From assembly GCA_029266615.1 (NCBI GenBank), contig JAQSWN010000018.1, positions 1 through 56,971 of the forward strand: a stretch of DNA of 56,971 nt. Reading direction: 5' to 3'. The notes under the pieces were generated by a model. The model searched no databases. It saw only the letters and a list, made by a program, of their open reading frames with translations, and was not told the origin of the DNA. The position numbers were made by a program, and so were the translations under genes. Within the stretch, counting starts at the first letter, position 1. Every line of letters starts with the position of its first letter. The stretch is from Polyangiaceae bacterium. Lineage in GTDB: Bacteria > Myxococcota_A > Polyangia > Polyangiales > Polyangiaceae. This document shows positions 24,435 through 33,278 of the stretch, piece by piece.

Positions 24435-26318
24435 GTGGGTGGCGTGACTGAACAGGAAACGAGTGTACGAAAGCTGCTGCTGGTGCGGAGGGGGCTCGTG
24501 TTCGTGTCGTCTTCCGGGCGCGTCGAGAGTGCGATCGTGCAGGCGGTCGAGCTCGAGCTGGCGGACCTAGGGTATGTGCTGTCGGCGCGATTGCGCGGTC
24601 GGCTAGAGCAGTGTTCGCTCGACGAGCTGTGCGGGGTGCGCGTTTGGATGCTCGAGGCGCTACAGACGCATGTTGGGGCTGCGCAGCGGCATGAGCCGTT
24701 GTTTCGGAATTTTCCGGATGGGGTGCCGGCAGACACGCAGGAGCTTTGGTGGAAAAAGGTGCTGGTGCATTTCGTACAGGCCGATGGGCAGCCCTGTCTA
24801 TTCTGCGGCCGAACGGGAACGACGCACGTGCTGTCCCCGTGCGCGCATGTCATCTGTGAGCATTGCTTCGACAGCTCCAACTACAGCGCCTGTCCCGTCT
24901 GCGAGCATCACGTTGATCGATCGTCCCCGTTCTTCCTGCCATCACCGACCCTGAGTCGCCCGCAAGAGCAAGTCACTTTCAAATTGCTTGATCTCGGCGC
25001 GCATCCGGATGAGGCGGCACAGGCATGCCTCACGGCATTGTGCGAACGTAGGCAGGCATTGTCCGAGGACGATCGCCAGGCGTTGATTGCGATCGTCCGA
25101 GAGTATGGGCAACGAGTCTTGGGCTGGTTGCCGCCGTCAATCCCGTTACGCGAAAACATCGCGGTCGTTTTCGGCACGTTGGCGCGCGGTGTCGATCCGA
25201 AGCTGGCCTTTCAGGCGAGTCTTTCGTTCATGACAACGGCGACCGACGTGCTGCGCTTCATTGCGGTCCTGTCGGGTACCGACGGCTCGCTCCAGGCCGA
25301 AGCGGTTCTGCACAAGGTCAACCGCCTAGAACCGCCGAGTCACCTCTGGAGCGCGGTGACGAAGCTCTTCGGTCGTTCTGCAGCGCCCAGCGTTCACGTC
25401 GTCACCGTTTCGCAGCAAGTGTACCGCTTCAAGGTGGCGCGCCTTTCGAGGGGTCTGCGTCGCATGCTACTCGCACGGCTGGAGGCATTGGATGCCGACC
25501 AGCTCGTCGAGGACATGCTCCGTCACCAGAGCTATTGGGTCTGGCTCGGTGAGTTTTTGCATCCACACGACTACGAGGCTCCGTTTCCCCGTGTGTGCCG
25601 TGCGTTCACGATCGTGCGCAAGCGTGGCCCCGATGGCGTCCGGGCACCGGTGTTTCGCGGCTTTCACAGCAAGCTGGAGCTGTCATTAGCATCGGGCGAC
25701 GTGTCCGAGGCCCTCGAGTTGCTCAGCCAACGTCCTGGCGAGTTGGGCCGCCGCCTCGACCACCTGCTCAGGGTGGCGGACACGAGCGCCGAGGCTCTGG
25801 CCGAGGTGGAAGCTGCGTTCGCACGCTCCGCGCCCAGGCTTGCAACGCCCTTGCTGGTGCAGCTCCGAAGTCATTTGACCACGCGGGCGAAACCAACGAA
25901 CGTTCGTGTCTACTGGCCCAAGGGACGCACCGCGCTTGGGGTTTCCGCGAGCGACGAGCGCGTGCCATTGCAGCCAGCAACTATAGAGAGCCTGATCTGC
26001 GCCATCACCCATGAGCTCTTGGGGCGCTTCTCAGCCAAGCCGCCGTTCGAATCGTGTTTGATCGATCGTGCGCTCTCGCGAGTCGTGGTCCCTTTCAACG
26101 AACGCACAGCAAGCCCGGCTGCGGTCACGCTGCCGCGCGGCTCCAAGCTCACTGTGCCGGCTGGCAAGCTGACTCGGCTCTTTCTGCACTGGTGTCAGCC
26201 GCAAAGGGTGGGCACGGGACCGACCTCGATCTGTCCGTGGCTTTCTATGATGAAGCATGGAGCTACCTCGAGGTGTGCTCGTATTACCAGCTCCAGGCAA
26301 AAGCGAGCGCGGGCGTGA
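24435..26318 (+). CDS. MXAN_6230/SCO0854-type RING-domain protein, N-terminal part (frameshifted gene)
   Basis: Residues 1-590 of a ~860-residue protein of the MXAN_6230/SCO0854 family. Near residue 120 a RING-type zinc finger is complete: C121-x2-C124, C136-x-H138-x2-C141-x2-C144, C153-x2-C156. Downstream is a long alpha-helical region (170-490). True homology ends with LTRLFLHWCQP at ~26200; the ~40 residues after it in this frame are out of phase. The start is GTG 24435 (or GTG 24444). RING fingers are rare in bacteria and usually eukaryotic ubiquitin-ligase modules; here no ubiquitin-like protein or E2 is near, so the function is unknown. Confidence 0.82.
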   Translation: MGGVTEQETSVRKLLLVRRGLVFVSSSGRVESAIVQAVELELADLGYVLSARLRGRLEQCSLDELCGVRVWMLEALQTHVGAAQRHEPLFRNFPDGVPADTQELWWKKVLVHFVQADGQPCLFCGRTGTTHVLSPCAHVICEHCFDSSNYSACPVCEHHVDRSSPFFLPSPTLSRPQEQVTFKLLDLGAHPDEAAQACLTALCERRQALSEDDRQALIAIVREYGQRVLGWLPPSIPLRENIAVVFGTLARGVDPKLAFQASLSFMTTATDVLRFIAVLSGTDGSLQAEAVLHKVNRLEPPSHLWSAVTKLFGRSAAPSVHVVTVSQQVYRFKVARLSRGLRRMLLARLEALDADQLVEDMLRHQSYWVWLGEFLHPHDYEAPFPRVCRAFTIVRKRGPDGVRAPVFRGFHSKLELSLASGDVSEALELLSQRPGELGRRLDHLLRVADTSAEALAEVEAAFARSAPRLATPLLVQLRSHLTTRAKPTNVRVYWPKGRTALGVSASDERVPLQPATIESLICAITHELLGRFSAKPPFESCLIDRALSRVVVPFNERTASPAAVTLPRGSKLTVPAGKLTRLFLHWCQPQRVGTGPTSICPWLSMMKHGATSRCARITSSRQKRARA

Positions 26319-27031
26319 TTGCCCAAAGCGCCGGTGACCTGCGTGATGCCCCATGGCCCGATGGAGCTACCGAATTCGTGGATGTTTATCGCGACGTGGC
26401 GCTCGCGTCAGGCGTTCGGTACGCCGTCATGGTCGTGAACGCCTACGCTGGCATGCCATTCAGCCAGCTCGAGCGGGGGTTCGCAGGGCTGATGCTACGC
26501 GACGACGCGCAGGGATGGCACTTCGATCCACGAACTGTCGAGCTGAAGTTCGCTCTTCAGGGCGAGCATGGCATCTACCTGCCGTTGGTCCTCGACCTCG
26601 TGGCGAATGAGCTTCACTGGCTCGACGTTCAATCTCCCGGCATGCCAGTGTTCAACAACGTCGCTTCGTCGAAGACGGCGATCGCGAAGCTTTGCCCGGA
26701 GCTCATCGACTACTTCGGCAGCGGCGCACATCCGTCAATGCTCGAGCTCGCCATGCTCCACGCCGCGGCCCGGTGTCGCCGTGTCTTCATCCGCGAGGGT
26801 CAGAACCAAGCAGAATTCATGAGGGGCGCCACCGAAACTGCCAGCCAGTTCTTCGATCGGCTCGCCCGCGGCGCCGCCGACAAGCCCCGCTCGCGCGCTC
26901 CGTTTGATGCGGCCGCGCGGCTAGCGTTCCTGTTGCACGGCGACGTCGAGCTCCCTCCGGGAAGCTCCTCCTATGCTCTCTTTCGAGAGCGCCTCATTCC
27001 GACGCTGGCGGCTAGCGATCTGCTGTCGTAA
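26198..27031 (+). pseudogene. C-terminal part of the RING-domain protein, in a shifted frame
   Basis: Continuation of the RING-domain gene in the frame offset by two: KGGHGTDLDLSVAFYDEAW, VNAYAGMPFSQLERGFAGLMLRDD, HFDPRTVELKFALQGEHGIYLPLVLDL, ELAMLHAAARCRRVFIR. The DLDLSVAFYD element and the arrangement around it resemble TerD-type (tellurium-resistance/stress) domains. The change of frame falls between 26195 and 26204; one missing base would restore a single gene 24435-27031. This segment is on its own unlikely to be translated, as it lacks a start with ribosome-binding site. Confidence 0.75.
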
Positions 27032-27040
27032 CGGCAGCCT

Positions 27041-27217
27041 TCATCGAGACTTATCGGTCCGCCGTGCCTGCGTGTTGGCTCGACCGAAAATGGACGCTTC
27101 CTTCAGCCGAGCTGCGACCCAAGCATCCGACGTGGGGCGTCGCTGAATCGCAAGCTCTCTGGCTTCGCGCATCACGAGCGCGAGCTCCTCGTCCGTCGGC
27201 TCGGTGTCCGGCGCCAT
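27041..27217 (-). CDS. Small hypothetical protein (58 aa)
   Basis: An ATG at 27217 opens a 58-codon frame (MAPDTEPTDEELALVMREAR..., SDAWVAARLKEASIFGRANTQAR) that is amphipathic-helical and rich in charged residues, with G/C in most third positions, and ends 10 bases beyond the convergent RING gene. It looks coding, but I know no family. No ribosome-binding site is obvious. Confidence 0.4.
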   Translation of the reverse strand: MAPDTEPTDEELALVMREARELAIQRRPTSDAWVAARLKEASIFGRANTQARRTDKSR

Positions 27218-27451
27218 CAAGTCTCGAGGCTTGGCTGCATGGCTAGTGCCTCAGGCTAGCACGGCCGGCCTGTTGCTCGCACCGGCCTGCCCGTCACGTC
27301 TAGAGCGACTCTCGATCCCGCCTCGTCGGCGCGAGCGGATGGCAACGACTGCTACGCCCGGAAGTTATGCGGACAGGCGCAAGCGAATCGTCGAGAAAAC
27401 CTCGTGGTACATCGGACGAATCGCCCCCGCGCTTTGAACCTCCGAAACGGA
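27218..27451. other. Short spacer, nothing recognised
   Basis: 234 bases between the small ORF and the second Ser/Thr kinase stop. No gene or clear repeat. Confidence 0.4.
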
Positions 27452-29467
27452 CTACGCCCTCAAGCTCCGCCTCGCCCGCGGATGCTCGCCACTTCCGCGT
27501 CCATGTCCGTGCACGCTTCGCCAGCCCGCGCGGCCCTCCAAGATCCCTCCATCCGCGGTCATCGCCACGACCATGCCCGCATCCGCGATCATGCTCACGA
27601 ACGGCGCTTGCCAGTTCTGATCTTGCCAGACGGGGCGCCAGGAAAGGTCTCTCGCCGGATCTCTCACCCACAGCCGCCCGAGGCTACACACCCACTCGCG
27701 ATCGAGCACGTCCATCGCCGCTGCCGTCAAGGCGGGAGCGCCATCCGCCACCGAGCTTACGGCTTCGTTGCCTTCGATCCGTAGCGCGACTCCATCGCTC
27801 CCGACGACGATCGCAAGTCCTCGCTCCGGCTCGCTCGCACCGCTCACGAACGCACGCGTGCGCGGGGCCAGCAGCACCGTCGTCTCCCACTGGGTCGGCG
27901 TGTACACGGAGCAAAAGCCGGTGCCGTGCTGCATGCGCCCGCAGATCACCCAGCGCTCGTCGTCGAGCCGGTGAAGGCCAGCCACGTACGCCACGCCTTC
28001 GAGCGGCAACGGCTTGAGCCAGCGTCGCGCGGCCATCGCCCAAAGCGTGGGCGGCTCTCCGGGCCTCTGCCCAACCGCCGCCAGCAAGTCATCGAATCGC
28101 CCGCTTGCGTGCGAGAAAGCAACGTTTGGGTCCGGCGCGCGCACGACCTCACGCATCCCTTCCGTCGAATACACCGCCAAGGTCCCGGCTTCGCCGCCCA
28201 CCAACCATCCACCGGCTTCGAACCGCCGCGCAAAAGCCATCCCGGCTGGCAGATCCCGGGCGACATCGCGGGCCGAGATCCAGTCCTGCCCGTTCCAAAA
28301 TTCCGGGCCCTTGCTCGTGAAAGCGAAGCAGTGCCCGTCGACATCCCACGCCGCGCTCAGGATGACTCGGTCGCCACCCGGCGGATGCCGCGTCGTCCAC
28401 GTCCAGTTGCTGACGTCTCCCGGTGAAGCGAGATTTAGCAACGAGTTCACCAAACGGCGACTCGGCTTGGGCGGCTCTCGGTTTTCCGCGAGCCAAGGGA
28501 TCAGCGCGTTGGCCAGCTCCTGCGCATCCTGATGCCGCTGGTCGGGCGCGAGTGACGTAGCGCGAGCAAGAATGGCATCGATCGCGCGGCAGGCCTCCGG
28601 TCGCTTTCGCAAATCTGGCGACAGCGCGCGGCCTTCGAGAACGCTCCGGCGCTTCTTCTCGCGCATCATGAGCATGGCCTGAATGGGGGTTTCGGCGGGG
28701 AAGTATTCGTCACCCGTGAGGATGAGGTAAACGAGACACGCGAAGGAGAAGAGGTCGGTGGTGATGCCGGACGGGCCGAGGTCCGGCATGCATTGTTCGG
28801 GGGCGGCGTAGCCGATGGTGCCCACGGGGACGCCGCCGAACGTGGCGCTGAGGCCGGAGGGGCGCGCGATACCAAAGTCGGAGATCTTGAAGATTTCCGC
28901 TTCGCCGAAGCCGCAGCACAGGATGTTTCCGGGCGTGAGGTCGCGGTGAACGACGCCGACGCCGTGGATGGCGATGAGGCCGCTGGCCAGGCACCGCACA
29001 AGGTGGGCGGCGCGCGCGGGCGCGAAGGCTTCGCCGGTTTGTTCGATGTGATAGGTGACGCGCTCGAGGACGGTGGTGCCTTCGACGCCACCGTGCACGT
29101 ACTCGACCGCTAGCCACGGGGTGAGGGGTTGGTTAGGGCCGTGGAGCGGGGTGGCGCCAGTGTCGACGAGGCGCACGACGAAGGGGCAGGGTGGCACCCG
29201 CTCGTTGAGACGGCCGAGGGCGACGGCTTCCTTCTGAACGACGACTTTGGCGGCGCGCTCGGAGTTGGACCCGAACTGGGGTCGCACGAGCTTGACGACG
29301 ACGGGAGAGATGCCTTCCGGCGCTTGGCGAAGGGAGAGGAACGCAGTGCCCATGCCGCCTTCGCCGATCTGCCGTTCGAGCCGGTACGAGACGCCGGGCT
29401 GGAGCTCGGAGTAGATCACACGGCCGCTGATGGATGCCGGGGAGGAGCTCGATAGTCGGTCTGACAT
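27452..29467 (-). CDS. Ser/Thr protein kinase with C-terminal propeller-like half
   Basis: 671 residues. Kinase domain 25-330: G35-E-G-G-M-G40 loop, Lys59, catalytic loop HRDLTPGN (174-181; Thr178 replaces the common Lys of HRDLKPxN, a known variant), DFG (197-199), APE (PEQ-type GYAAPEQ). Residues 360-671 show repeating blade-like segments (GGWLVGGEAGTLAVYSTEG, RWVICGRMQHGTG, VVGSDGVALRIEG) that may form a beta-propeller sensor; there is no membrane segment, so cytoplasmic. Divergent from the deoxyhypusine-synthase-like gene across 195 bases. The C-terminal ~30 residues are Arg/Gly rich. Confidence 0.9.
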   Translation of the reverse strand: MSDRLSSSSPASISGRVIYSELQPGVSYRLERQIGEGGMGTAFLSLRQAPEGISPVVVKLVRPQFGSNSERAAKVVVQKEAVALGRLNERVPPCPFVVRLVDTGATPLHGPNQPLTPWLAVEYVHGGVEGTTVLERVTYHIEQTGEAFAPARAAHLVRCLASGLIAIHGVGVVHRDLTPGNILCCGFGEAEIFKISDFGIARPSGLSATFGGVPVGTIGYAAPEQCMPDLGPSGITTDLFSFACLVYLILTGDEYFPAETPIQAMLMMREKKRRSVLEGRALSPDLRKRPEACRAIDAILARATSLAPDQRHQDAQELANALIPWLAENREPPKPSRRLVNSLLNLASPGDVSNWTWTTRHPPGGDRVILSAAWDVDGHCFAFTSKGPEFWNGQDWISARDVARDLPAGMAFARRFEAGGWLVGGEAGTLAVYSTEGMREVVRAPDPNVAFSHASGRFDDLLAAVGQRPGEPPTLWAMAARRWLKPLPLEGVAYVAGLHRLDDERWVICGRMQHGTGFCSVYTPTQWETTVLLAPRTRAFVSGASEPERGLAIVVGSDGVALRIEGNEAVSSVADGAPALTAAAMDVLDREWVCSLGRLWVRDPARDLSWRPVWQDQNWQAPFVSMIADAGMVVAMTADGGILEGRAGWRSVHGHGRGSGEHPRARRSLRA

Positions 29468-29569
29468 TGGCTTCGGTCCCCCGCGCCTGGGCTGCCCCCG
29501 CAGTCAGCTCACGCTATCACGGTAACGGGGGCAGGAGGGAAGGCAGGAAACATTCGAAATGTCCGGGCT

Positions 29570-29657
29570 TTCACCCCGGGGCGAAAGCGCCCGCGTCTCG
29601 ATCGAAGGAAGTCACAAAGCGGAGCCTTGACGCTCCCGGCAACCGGGGGCTTATAGC
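29570..29657 (+). promoter_or_regulatory. Putative promoter and stem-rich leader of the deoxyhypusine-synthase-like gene
   Basis: TTGACG (29627-29632) and TATAGC (29652-29657) with a 19-base spacer end 5 bases before the ATG, giving a leaderless mRNA if used. The interval 29580-29650 also contains three perfect short stems (GGGCG/CGCCC, GGAGC/GCUCC, CCCGG/CCGGG). No Shine-Dalgarno is visible, which fits leaderless translation; a longer structured leader cannot be excluded. Confidence 0.35.
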
Positions 29658-29662
29658 GGCCC

Positions 29663-30628
29663 ATGGCAGCCGTTCGCGACTTCATCACGCACCATTACCG
29701 CCACTTCAACGCCGCCGCGTTGGTCGACGCCGCGAAGGCGTGGGAAGACCACCTGGCCAAGGGCGGCAAAATGCTGCTCACCATGGCCGGTGCCATGAGC
29801 ACGGCCGAGATGGGCATCGTCATCGCGGAGCTCATCCGTCGGGACAAGATCCACGGTATCTCGCTCACGGGCGCGAACCTCGAGGAGGACGTGTTCAACC
29901 TCGTCGCCCACAACAGCTACACGCGCGTACCGAACTACCGCGAGCTGCGCCCCGAGGACGAGAAGGCGCTGCTCGACAAGGGTTTGAACCGCGTGACCGA
30001 CACGTGCATCCCGGAGCACGAGGCCATGCGCAAGATCGAGAAGAAGATGCTCGCGCTGTGGCAGAAAGCGCAGCAAAAGGGCGAGCGCTACTTCCCCCAC
30101 GAGTACTTCTATCAGCTCCTCCGCAGCAAGGAGCTCGAGCCGGAGTACGAGATCGATCCCAAGAACTCGTGGCAGCTAGCCGCCGCAGAGAAGAGCCTGC
30201 CGCTGTTCGTACCAGGCTGGGAAGACTCCACCCTCGGCAACATGTTCGTCGCAGGCGTGGTGCGCGGCGAGTACGGCTACCAGGTGATGAAGTCCGGCCC
30301 CGAGTACATGGGCTCGCTCATCAACTGGTACAAAGAGAACGACGCGAACAGCAGCATCGGCTTTTTCCAGATCGGTGGCGGCATCGCCGGCGACTTCCCG
30401 ATCTGTGTGGTGCCGCTCATGGATCAGGACCTGGAGTGGAAGGTGAAGACCTGGGGCTACTTCGCTCAGATTTCGGACTCCACCACGTCTTACGGCTCGT
30501 ACAGCGGTGCGCCTCCCGGTGAGAAGATCACCTGGGGCAAGCTGGACGTGGACACGCCGCGCTTCATCATCGAGTCGGACGCGACCATCGTGTTTCCGCT
30601 CGTCGCGGCGTACCTGCTGGACATGTGA
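29663..30628 (+). CDS. Deoxyhypusine-synthase-like protein
   Basis: 321 residues spanning the whole deoxyhypusine synthase fold. Conserved features: the NAD-binding stretch GKMLLTMAGAMSTAEMG (35-51), GANLEEDVFNL (70-80), a central VAGVVRGEYGY, IGFFQIGGGIAGDFPI (232-247), and ITWGKLDVDTPRF with Lys293 in the WGK motif that in the eukaryotic enzyme carries the aminobutyl group from spermidine. So the catalytic lysine is present. Bacteria lack eIF5A, the normal substrate; bacterial members are thought to use polyamines in other ways (homospermidine-type synthesis or agmatine hydrolysis in some). Single-gene unit with a strong terminator. Confidence 0.9.
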   Translation: MAAVRDFITHHYRHFNAAALVDAAKAWEDHLAKGGKMLLTMAGAMSTAEMGIVIAELIRRDKIHGISLTGANLEEDVFNLVAHNSYTRVPNYRELRPEDEKALLDKGLNRVTDTCIPEHEAMRKIEKKMLALWQKAQQKGERYFPHEYFYQLLRSKELEPEYEIDPKNSWQLAAAEKSLPLFVPGWEDSTLGNMFVAGVVRGEYGYQVMKSGPEYMGSLINWYKENDANSSIGFFQIGGGIAGDFPICVVPLMDQDLEWKVKTWGYFAQISDSTTSYGSYSGAPPGEKITWGKLDVDTPRFIIESDATIVFPLVAAYLLDM

Positions 30629-30637
30629 GCTCCGCGA

Positions 30638-30674
30638 AAGGCCGGCGTGTCCCCGTGACGTGCCGGCCTTTTTT
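30638..30674 (+). terminator. Rho-independent terminator
   Basis: Perfect 9-bp arms AAGGCCGGC (30638-30646) and GCCGGCCTT (30662-30670), 15-base loop, followed by TTTT (30671-30674); together with the stem TT a run of six T. It sits 10 bases after the stop of the deoxyhypusine-synthase-like gene. Confidence 0.88.
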
Positions 30675-30700
30675 GCGTCTTCTACCCGCCGCTTGACGGG

Positions 30701-31537
30701 ATGGCGCTCGGGCTGGGAGGCTCCCCAGCTGCGGTGAACGTGGCGGTACTCAGAACAGGGCGGGCGGAAGTTCACGGCGCACCGGCGCGCCCGGCCGAGC
30801 TCTTGGACACGCGCACCGAGATCGAAACGCCGGAGCACGTGCTGCTCAGCTACCACTTAGCGGGGCCGATCCGACGCGGGCTGGCATGGGGCATCGACAC
30901 CCTCATCCGCGGTGCCGTGCTGATGGTCGTCGGCATCCTGCTCGGCTTGAGCTCGGTCGTGAGCGGCGGCGAGGGCTACAAGAACGGGCTCTTCCTGGTG
31001 CTCGTATTCCTGCTGGAGTGGGCCTACTTCGTGGTGTGCGACGTCGTGATGAGCGGGCGTAGCTTGGGTAAGAAGGCGCTGCGGCTGCGCGTCGTCTCCG
31101 CCCACGGCCTCCCGGTCGGTCTCGGGGACAGCTTGCTGCGCAACTTGCTGCGAAGCGCAGACTTTTTGCCGTTCGGTTACGTGCTGGGCGCCGCCTGCAT
31201 GATGGCGGACGGGCGTTTTCGACGCCTGGGTGATCTGGTGGCTGGTACTTTGGTCATCTACGAGCCGCGCGTCGCCTTCCGAGCGCCGCCCCAGCTTTCG
31301 CCGCCGCCGAGCCAAGCCGAGCTCTCGTGGCTGCCTCCGCACGTCGAGCTGAGCGCCTCCGAGCGCGAAGCGATCGAGCTGTTCATGCTGCGGCGCGGTG
31401 AGCTCTCCGAGGCCCGGGCGGACGAGCTCGCGGACGTGCTGGCGTTGCCGCTCGCGAAGCGTTTGCGGCTGCGCTACGCGCACCCGGCGCGGTTTTTGGG
31501 GCTCGTCTACCACTGCCACATCCGGGCTCGCGCATGA
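30701..31537 (+). CDS. RDD-family membrane protein
   Basis: 278 residues with four membrane segments (about 55-80, 95-115, 145-165, then a reentrant region) forming an RDD domain (RRGLAWGIDTLIRGAVLM, SLGKKALRLRVV, NLLRSADFLPFGYVLGAACMM, RRLGDLVAGTLVIY). The C-terminal ~70 residues are cytoplasmic and helical. First gene of a six-gene chain in which neighbours overlap by 4 bases. The start is uncertain: the ATG lies 27 bases after the upstream terminator, and the family start (LLDTRTEIETPE) would fit a TTG at 30803. Confidence 0.85.
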   Translation: MALGLGGSPAAVNVAVLRTGRAEVHGAPARPAELLDTRTEIETPEHVLLSYHLAGPIRRGLAWGIDTLIRGAVLMVVGILLGLSSVVSGGEGYKNGLFLVLVFLLEWAYFVVCDVVMSGRSLGKKALRLRVVSAHGLPVGLGDSLLRNLLRSADFLPFGYVLGAACMMADGRFRRLGDLVAGTLVIYEPRVAFRAPPQLSPPPSQAELSWLPPHVELSASEREAIELFMLRRGELSEARADELADVLALPLAKRLRLRYAHPARFLGLVYHCHIRARA

Positions 31538-32502
31538 AGGATCCGCAGAGCTTCGTCCACGCGCGCGCGCCGCTTTGGCAAGAGCTCTCGCGCAAGCTGC
31601 AAGCGGACGGACCGCTGTGGAAGCTGCCGCCAAGCGAGGTTTCGCGCACGGCTGCGCTCTACCGCGCGGTGAGCACGGACTTGATGCGCGCGCGGGCGCT
31701 CGGCTGCGCGAGGGATACGATTGCGTATTTGGACGCCCTCACCGCGCAAGCGCACAACGCGCTGTACGCGGCGTCGCGCAGCGACCGGCGGCTGCGCGTG
31801 GTGCAGCTCGCGCTGGATTTCCCGCGAGCGTTTAGGCGCGCCTGGCCGTTCATGCTGGCGGCGGGGCTGCTGTTTTGGTTGCCGTTCTTCTTGGGGTGGC
31901 TCGGCACGTTGCACGTTGAAGGCTTCGCCGAGCGGGTGCTGCCGGCGAGCACGCTGGAGAGCATGGCCGACAACTACTCCAAAGGCTTCGCGAGTGGTCG
32001 CGACTCGGGCAGCGACGCGCAGATGACGGGCTTCTACGTTTACAACAACGTGGGCATCGCGTTCCGCTGCTTCGCGACCGGCGTGCTCTTCGGGCTCGGG
32101 AGCGTCGTGACCATCGTTTACAACGGGCTGCACATCGGTACGGTGCTCGGGCACGTGCAGAACAGCGGCCACGCTCAGAATATTTTGACGTTCATGTGCG
32201 GTCACGGGCCGTTCGAGCTGACCGCCATCGTCATTTCGGGCGGCGCGGGGATGAAGATGGGCTTCGCGTTGCTCGGCACTTCCGGCCGCACGCGCGTCGC
32301 GTCCTTGCGAGCGATCGCGGACGATCTGATCTCCCTGATTTTGGGCGCGGCCGTGTTTCTGCTCCTCGCCGCGCTCATCGAAGGTTGGTGGAGCCCTTCA
32401 TCGCTGCCCAACCAAGTGAAGTGGGTCTTTGCAGCGATGATGAGCGTGCTCGTCGCTTCGTTCCTGCTGCTTTACGGCCGTCAGCGGAGGAAGGCGCCGT
32501 GA
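31534..32502 (+). CDS. SpoIIM-family membrane protein
   Basis: 322 residues, five predicted membrane segments, with the SpoIIM/stage-II-sporulation-M fold: FPRAFRRAWPFMLAAGLLFWLPFFLG, then the conserved YVYNNVGIAFRCFATGVLFGLGSVVTIVYNGLHIGTVLGHV and GHGPFELTAIVISGGAGMKMGFALL. Despite the name, such proteins occur in non-spore-formers within MoxR/DUF58 clusters and likely act at the envelope. Overlaps the RDD gene by 4 bases (ATGA) and is followed by another overlapping gene. Confidence 0.9.
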   Translation: MKDPQSFVHARAPLWQELSRKLQADGPLWKLPPSEVSRTAALYRAVSTDLMRARALGCARDTIAYLDALTAQAHNALYAASRSDRRLRVVQLALDFPRAFRRAWPFMLAAGLLFWLPFFLGWLGTLHVEGFAERVLPASTLESMADNYSKGFASGRDSGSDAQMTGFYVYNNVGIAFRCFATGVLFGLGSVVTIVYNGLHIGTVLGHVQNSGHAQNILTFMCGHGPFELTAIVISGGAGMKMGFALLGTSGRTRVASLRAIADDLISLILGAAVFLLLAALIEGWWSPSSLPNQVKWVFAAMMSVLVASFLLLYGRQRRKAP

Positions 32503-33278
32503 ACGTCCTCTCCACCAAGGTGGTGCTGCGTGAGCGCACGCTTTCGGAGGTGTTCGACCTCGCGTTTCGCTTCGTGGTCGTGCGCGGCGGGCGCCGCTAC
32601 TTTCAGCTGTGGATGGTGAGCTGCTTCCCCTTTTGGGCTCTTTGTTGTGGGCTCCGGCATGTCGGAACGAGCTGGCCCGTGGTGTGGCTGATCGCGGTCG
32701 TCGGCTTCGTGCTCGCGCAAGTCCCGTTCACGCTCGCCGCGAGCCGCTTGCTGCTTGAAGACTCGATCTCGCTCGGCGGCTTGGTGCGCGCTTGGCTCGG
32801 AAAGGTCCCGGCCCAGCTTTGGAATCACGCCCTCGGCGCGGTGCTGGTGGGCGGCTCGGGGATGTTCATCGTTCCGCTGCCATTTCTGGCCACACGCCTG
32901 CTATTTTTGCCGGAAATCACGCTGCTGGAAGGAGCCGGCTTCGTGCGCGCGCTGGAGCGAGGCGGCCGCATGTCTCGGTCCCGGTTCGGCGAGACGTTCA
33001 CGACCGTGCTCTTGCTACTCGTCGTGTGGGCGTTCTTCATTTTCGGGGCGGAGGCGACGGGGCACGGCCTGGTGGTGGAACTGCTGTCGTTTCCGCCGCC
33101 GCAAGATTCGTTGCAGGACGGCGGCTCGTGGTTCGCGCTGCTCGGCTTCTTCCTCGCCGTTCCGGTGCTCGCCACGGCGCGCTTCCTCGCTTACATCGAC
33201 GGCCGCACTCGCCGCGAGGCGTGGGACGTACAACTTCGCTTCACGGAGCTCGCCGAAGAGCCGCGCGGTGTCGCATGA
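32499..33278 (+). CDS. Membrane protein of the MoxR/DUF58 cluster
   Basis: 259 residues, polytopic, starting at GTG 32499 within the SpoIIM stop (GTGA). Several hydrophobic segments (VSCFPFWALCCG, VWLIAVVGFVLAQVPFTL, LGAVLVGGSGMFIVPLPFLATRLLFLP, VLLLLVVWAFFIFGAEA, WFALLGFFLAVPVLATARFLAYIDGRTRREAWDVQLRF). The C-terminal cytoplasmic signature RxxxYIDGRxRxEAWDVQLRF recurs in this family of cluster partners. Function unknown; the cluster is linked to envelope or cell-size control in other bacteria (inference). Confidence 0.8.
   Translation: MNVLSTKVVLRERTLSEVFDLAFRFVVVRGGRRYFQLWMVSCFPFWALCCGLRHVGTSWPVVWLIAVVGFVLAQVPFTLAASRLLLEDSISLGGLVRAWLGKVPAQLWNHALGAVLVGGSGMFIVPLPFLATRLLFLPEITLLEGAGFVRALERGGRMSRSRFGETFTTVLLLLVVWAFFIFGAEATGHGLVVELLSFPPPQDSLQDGGSWFALLGFFLAVPVLATARFLAYIDGRTRREAWDVQLRFTELAEEPRGVA

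Noticed and set aside
29620..29652. GGAGCCTTGACGCTCCCGGC followed by AACC, resembling the k-turn of a SAM-I riboswitch
   Set aside because: The rest of the aptamer (P1, P4 and the conserved downstream elements) is missing; the start codon follows within 15 bases. It more likely overlaps the promoter TTGACG.
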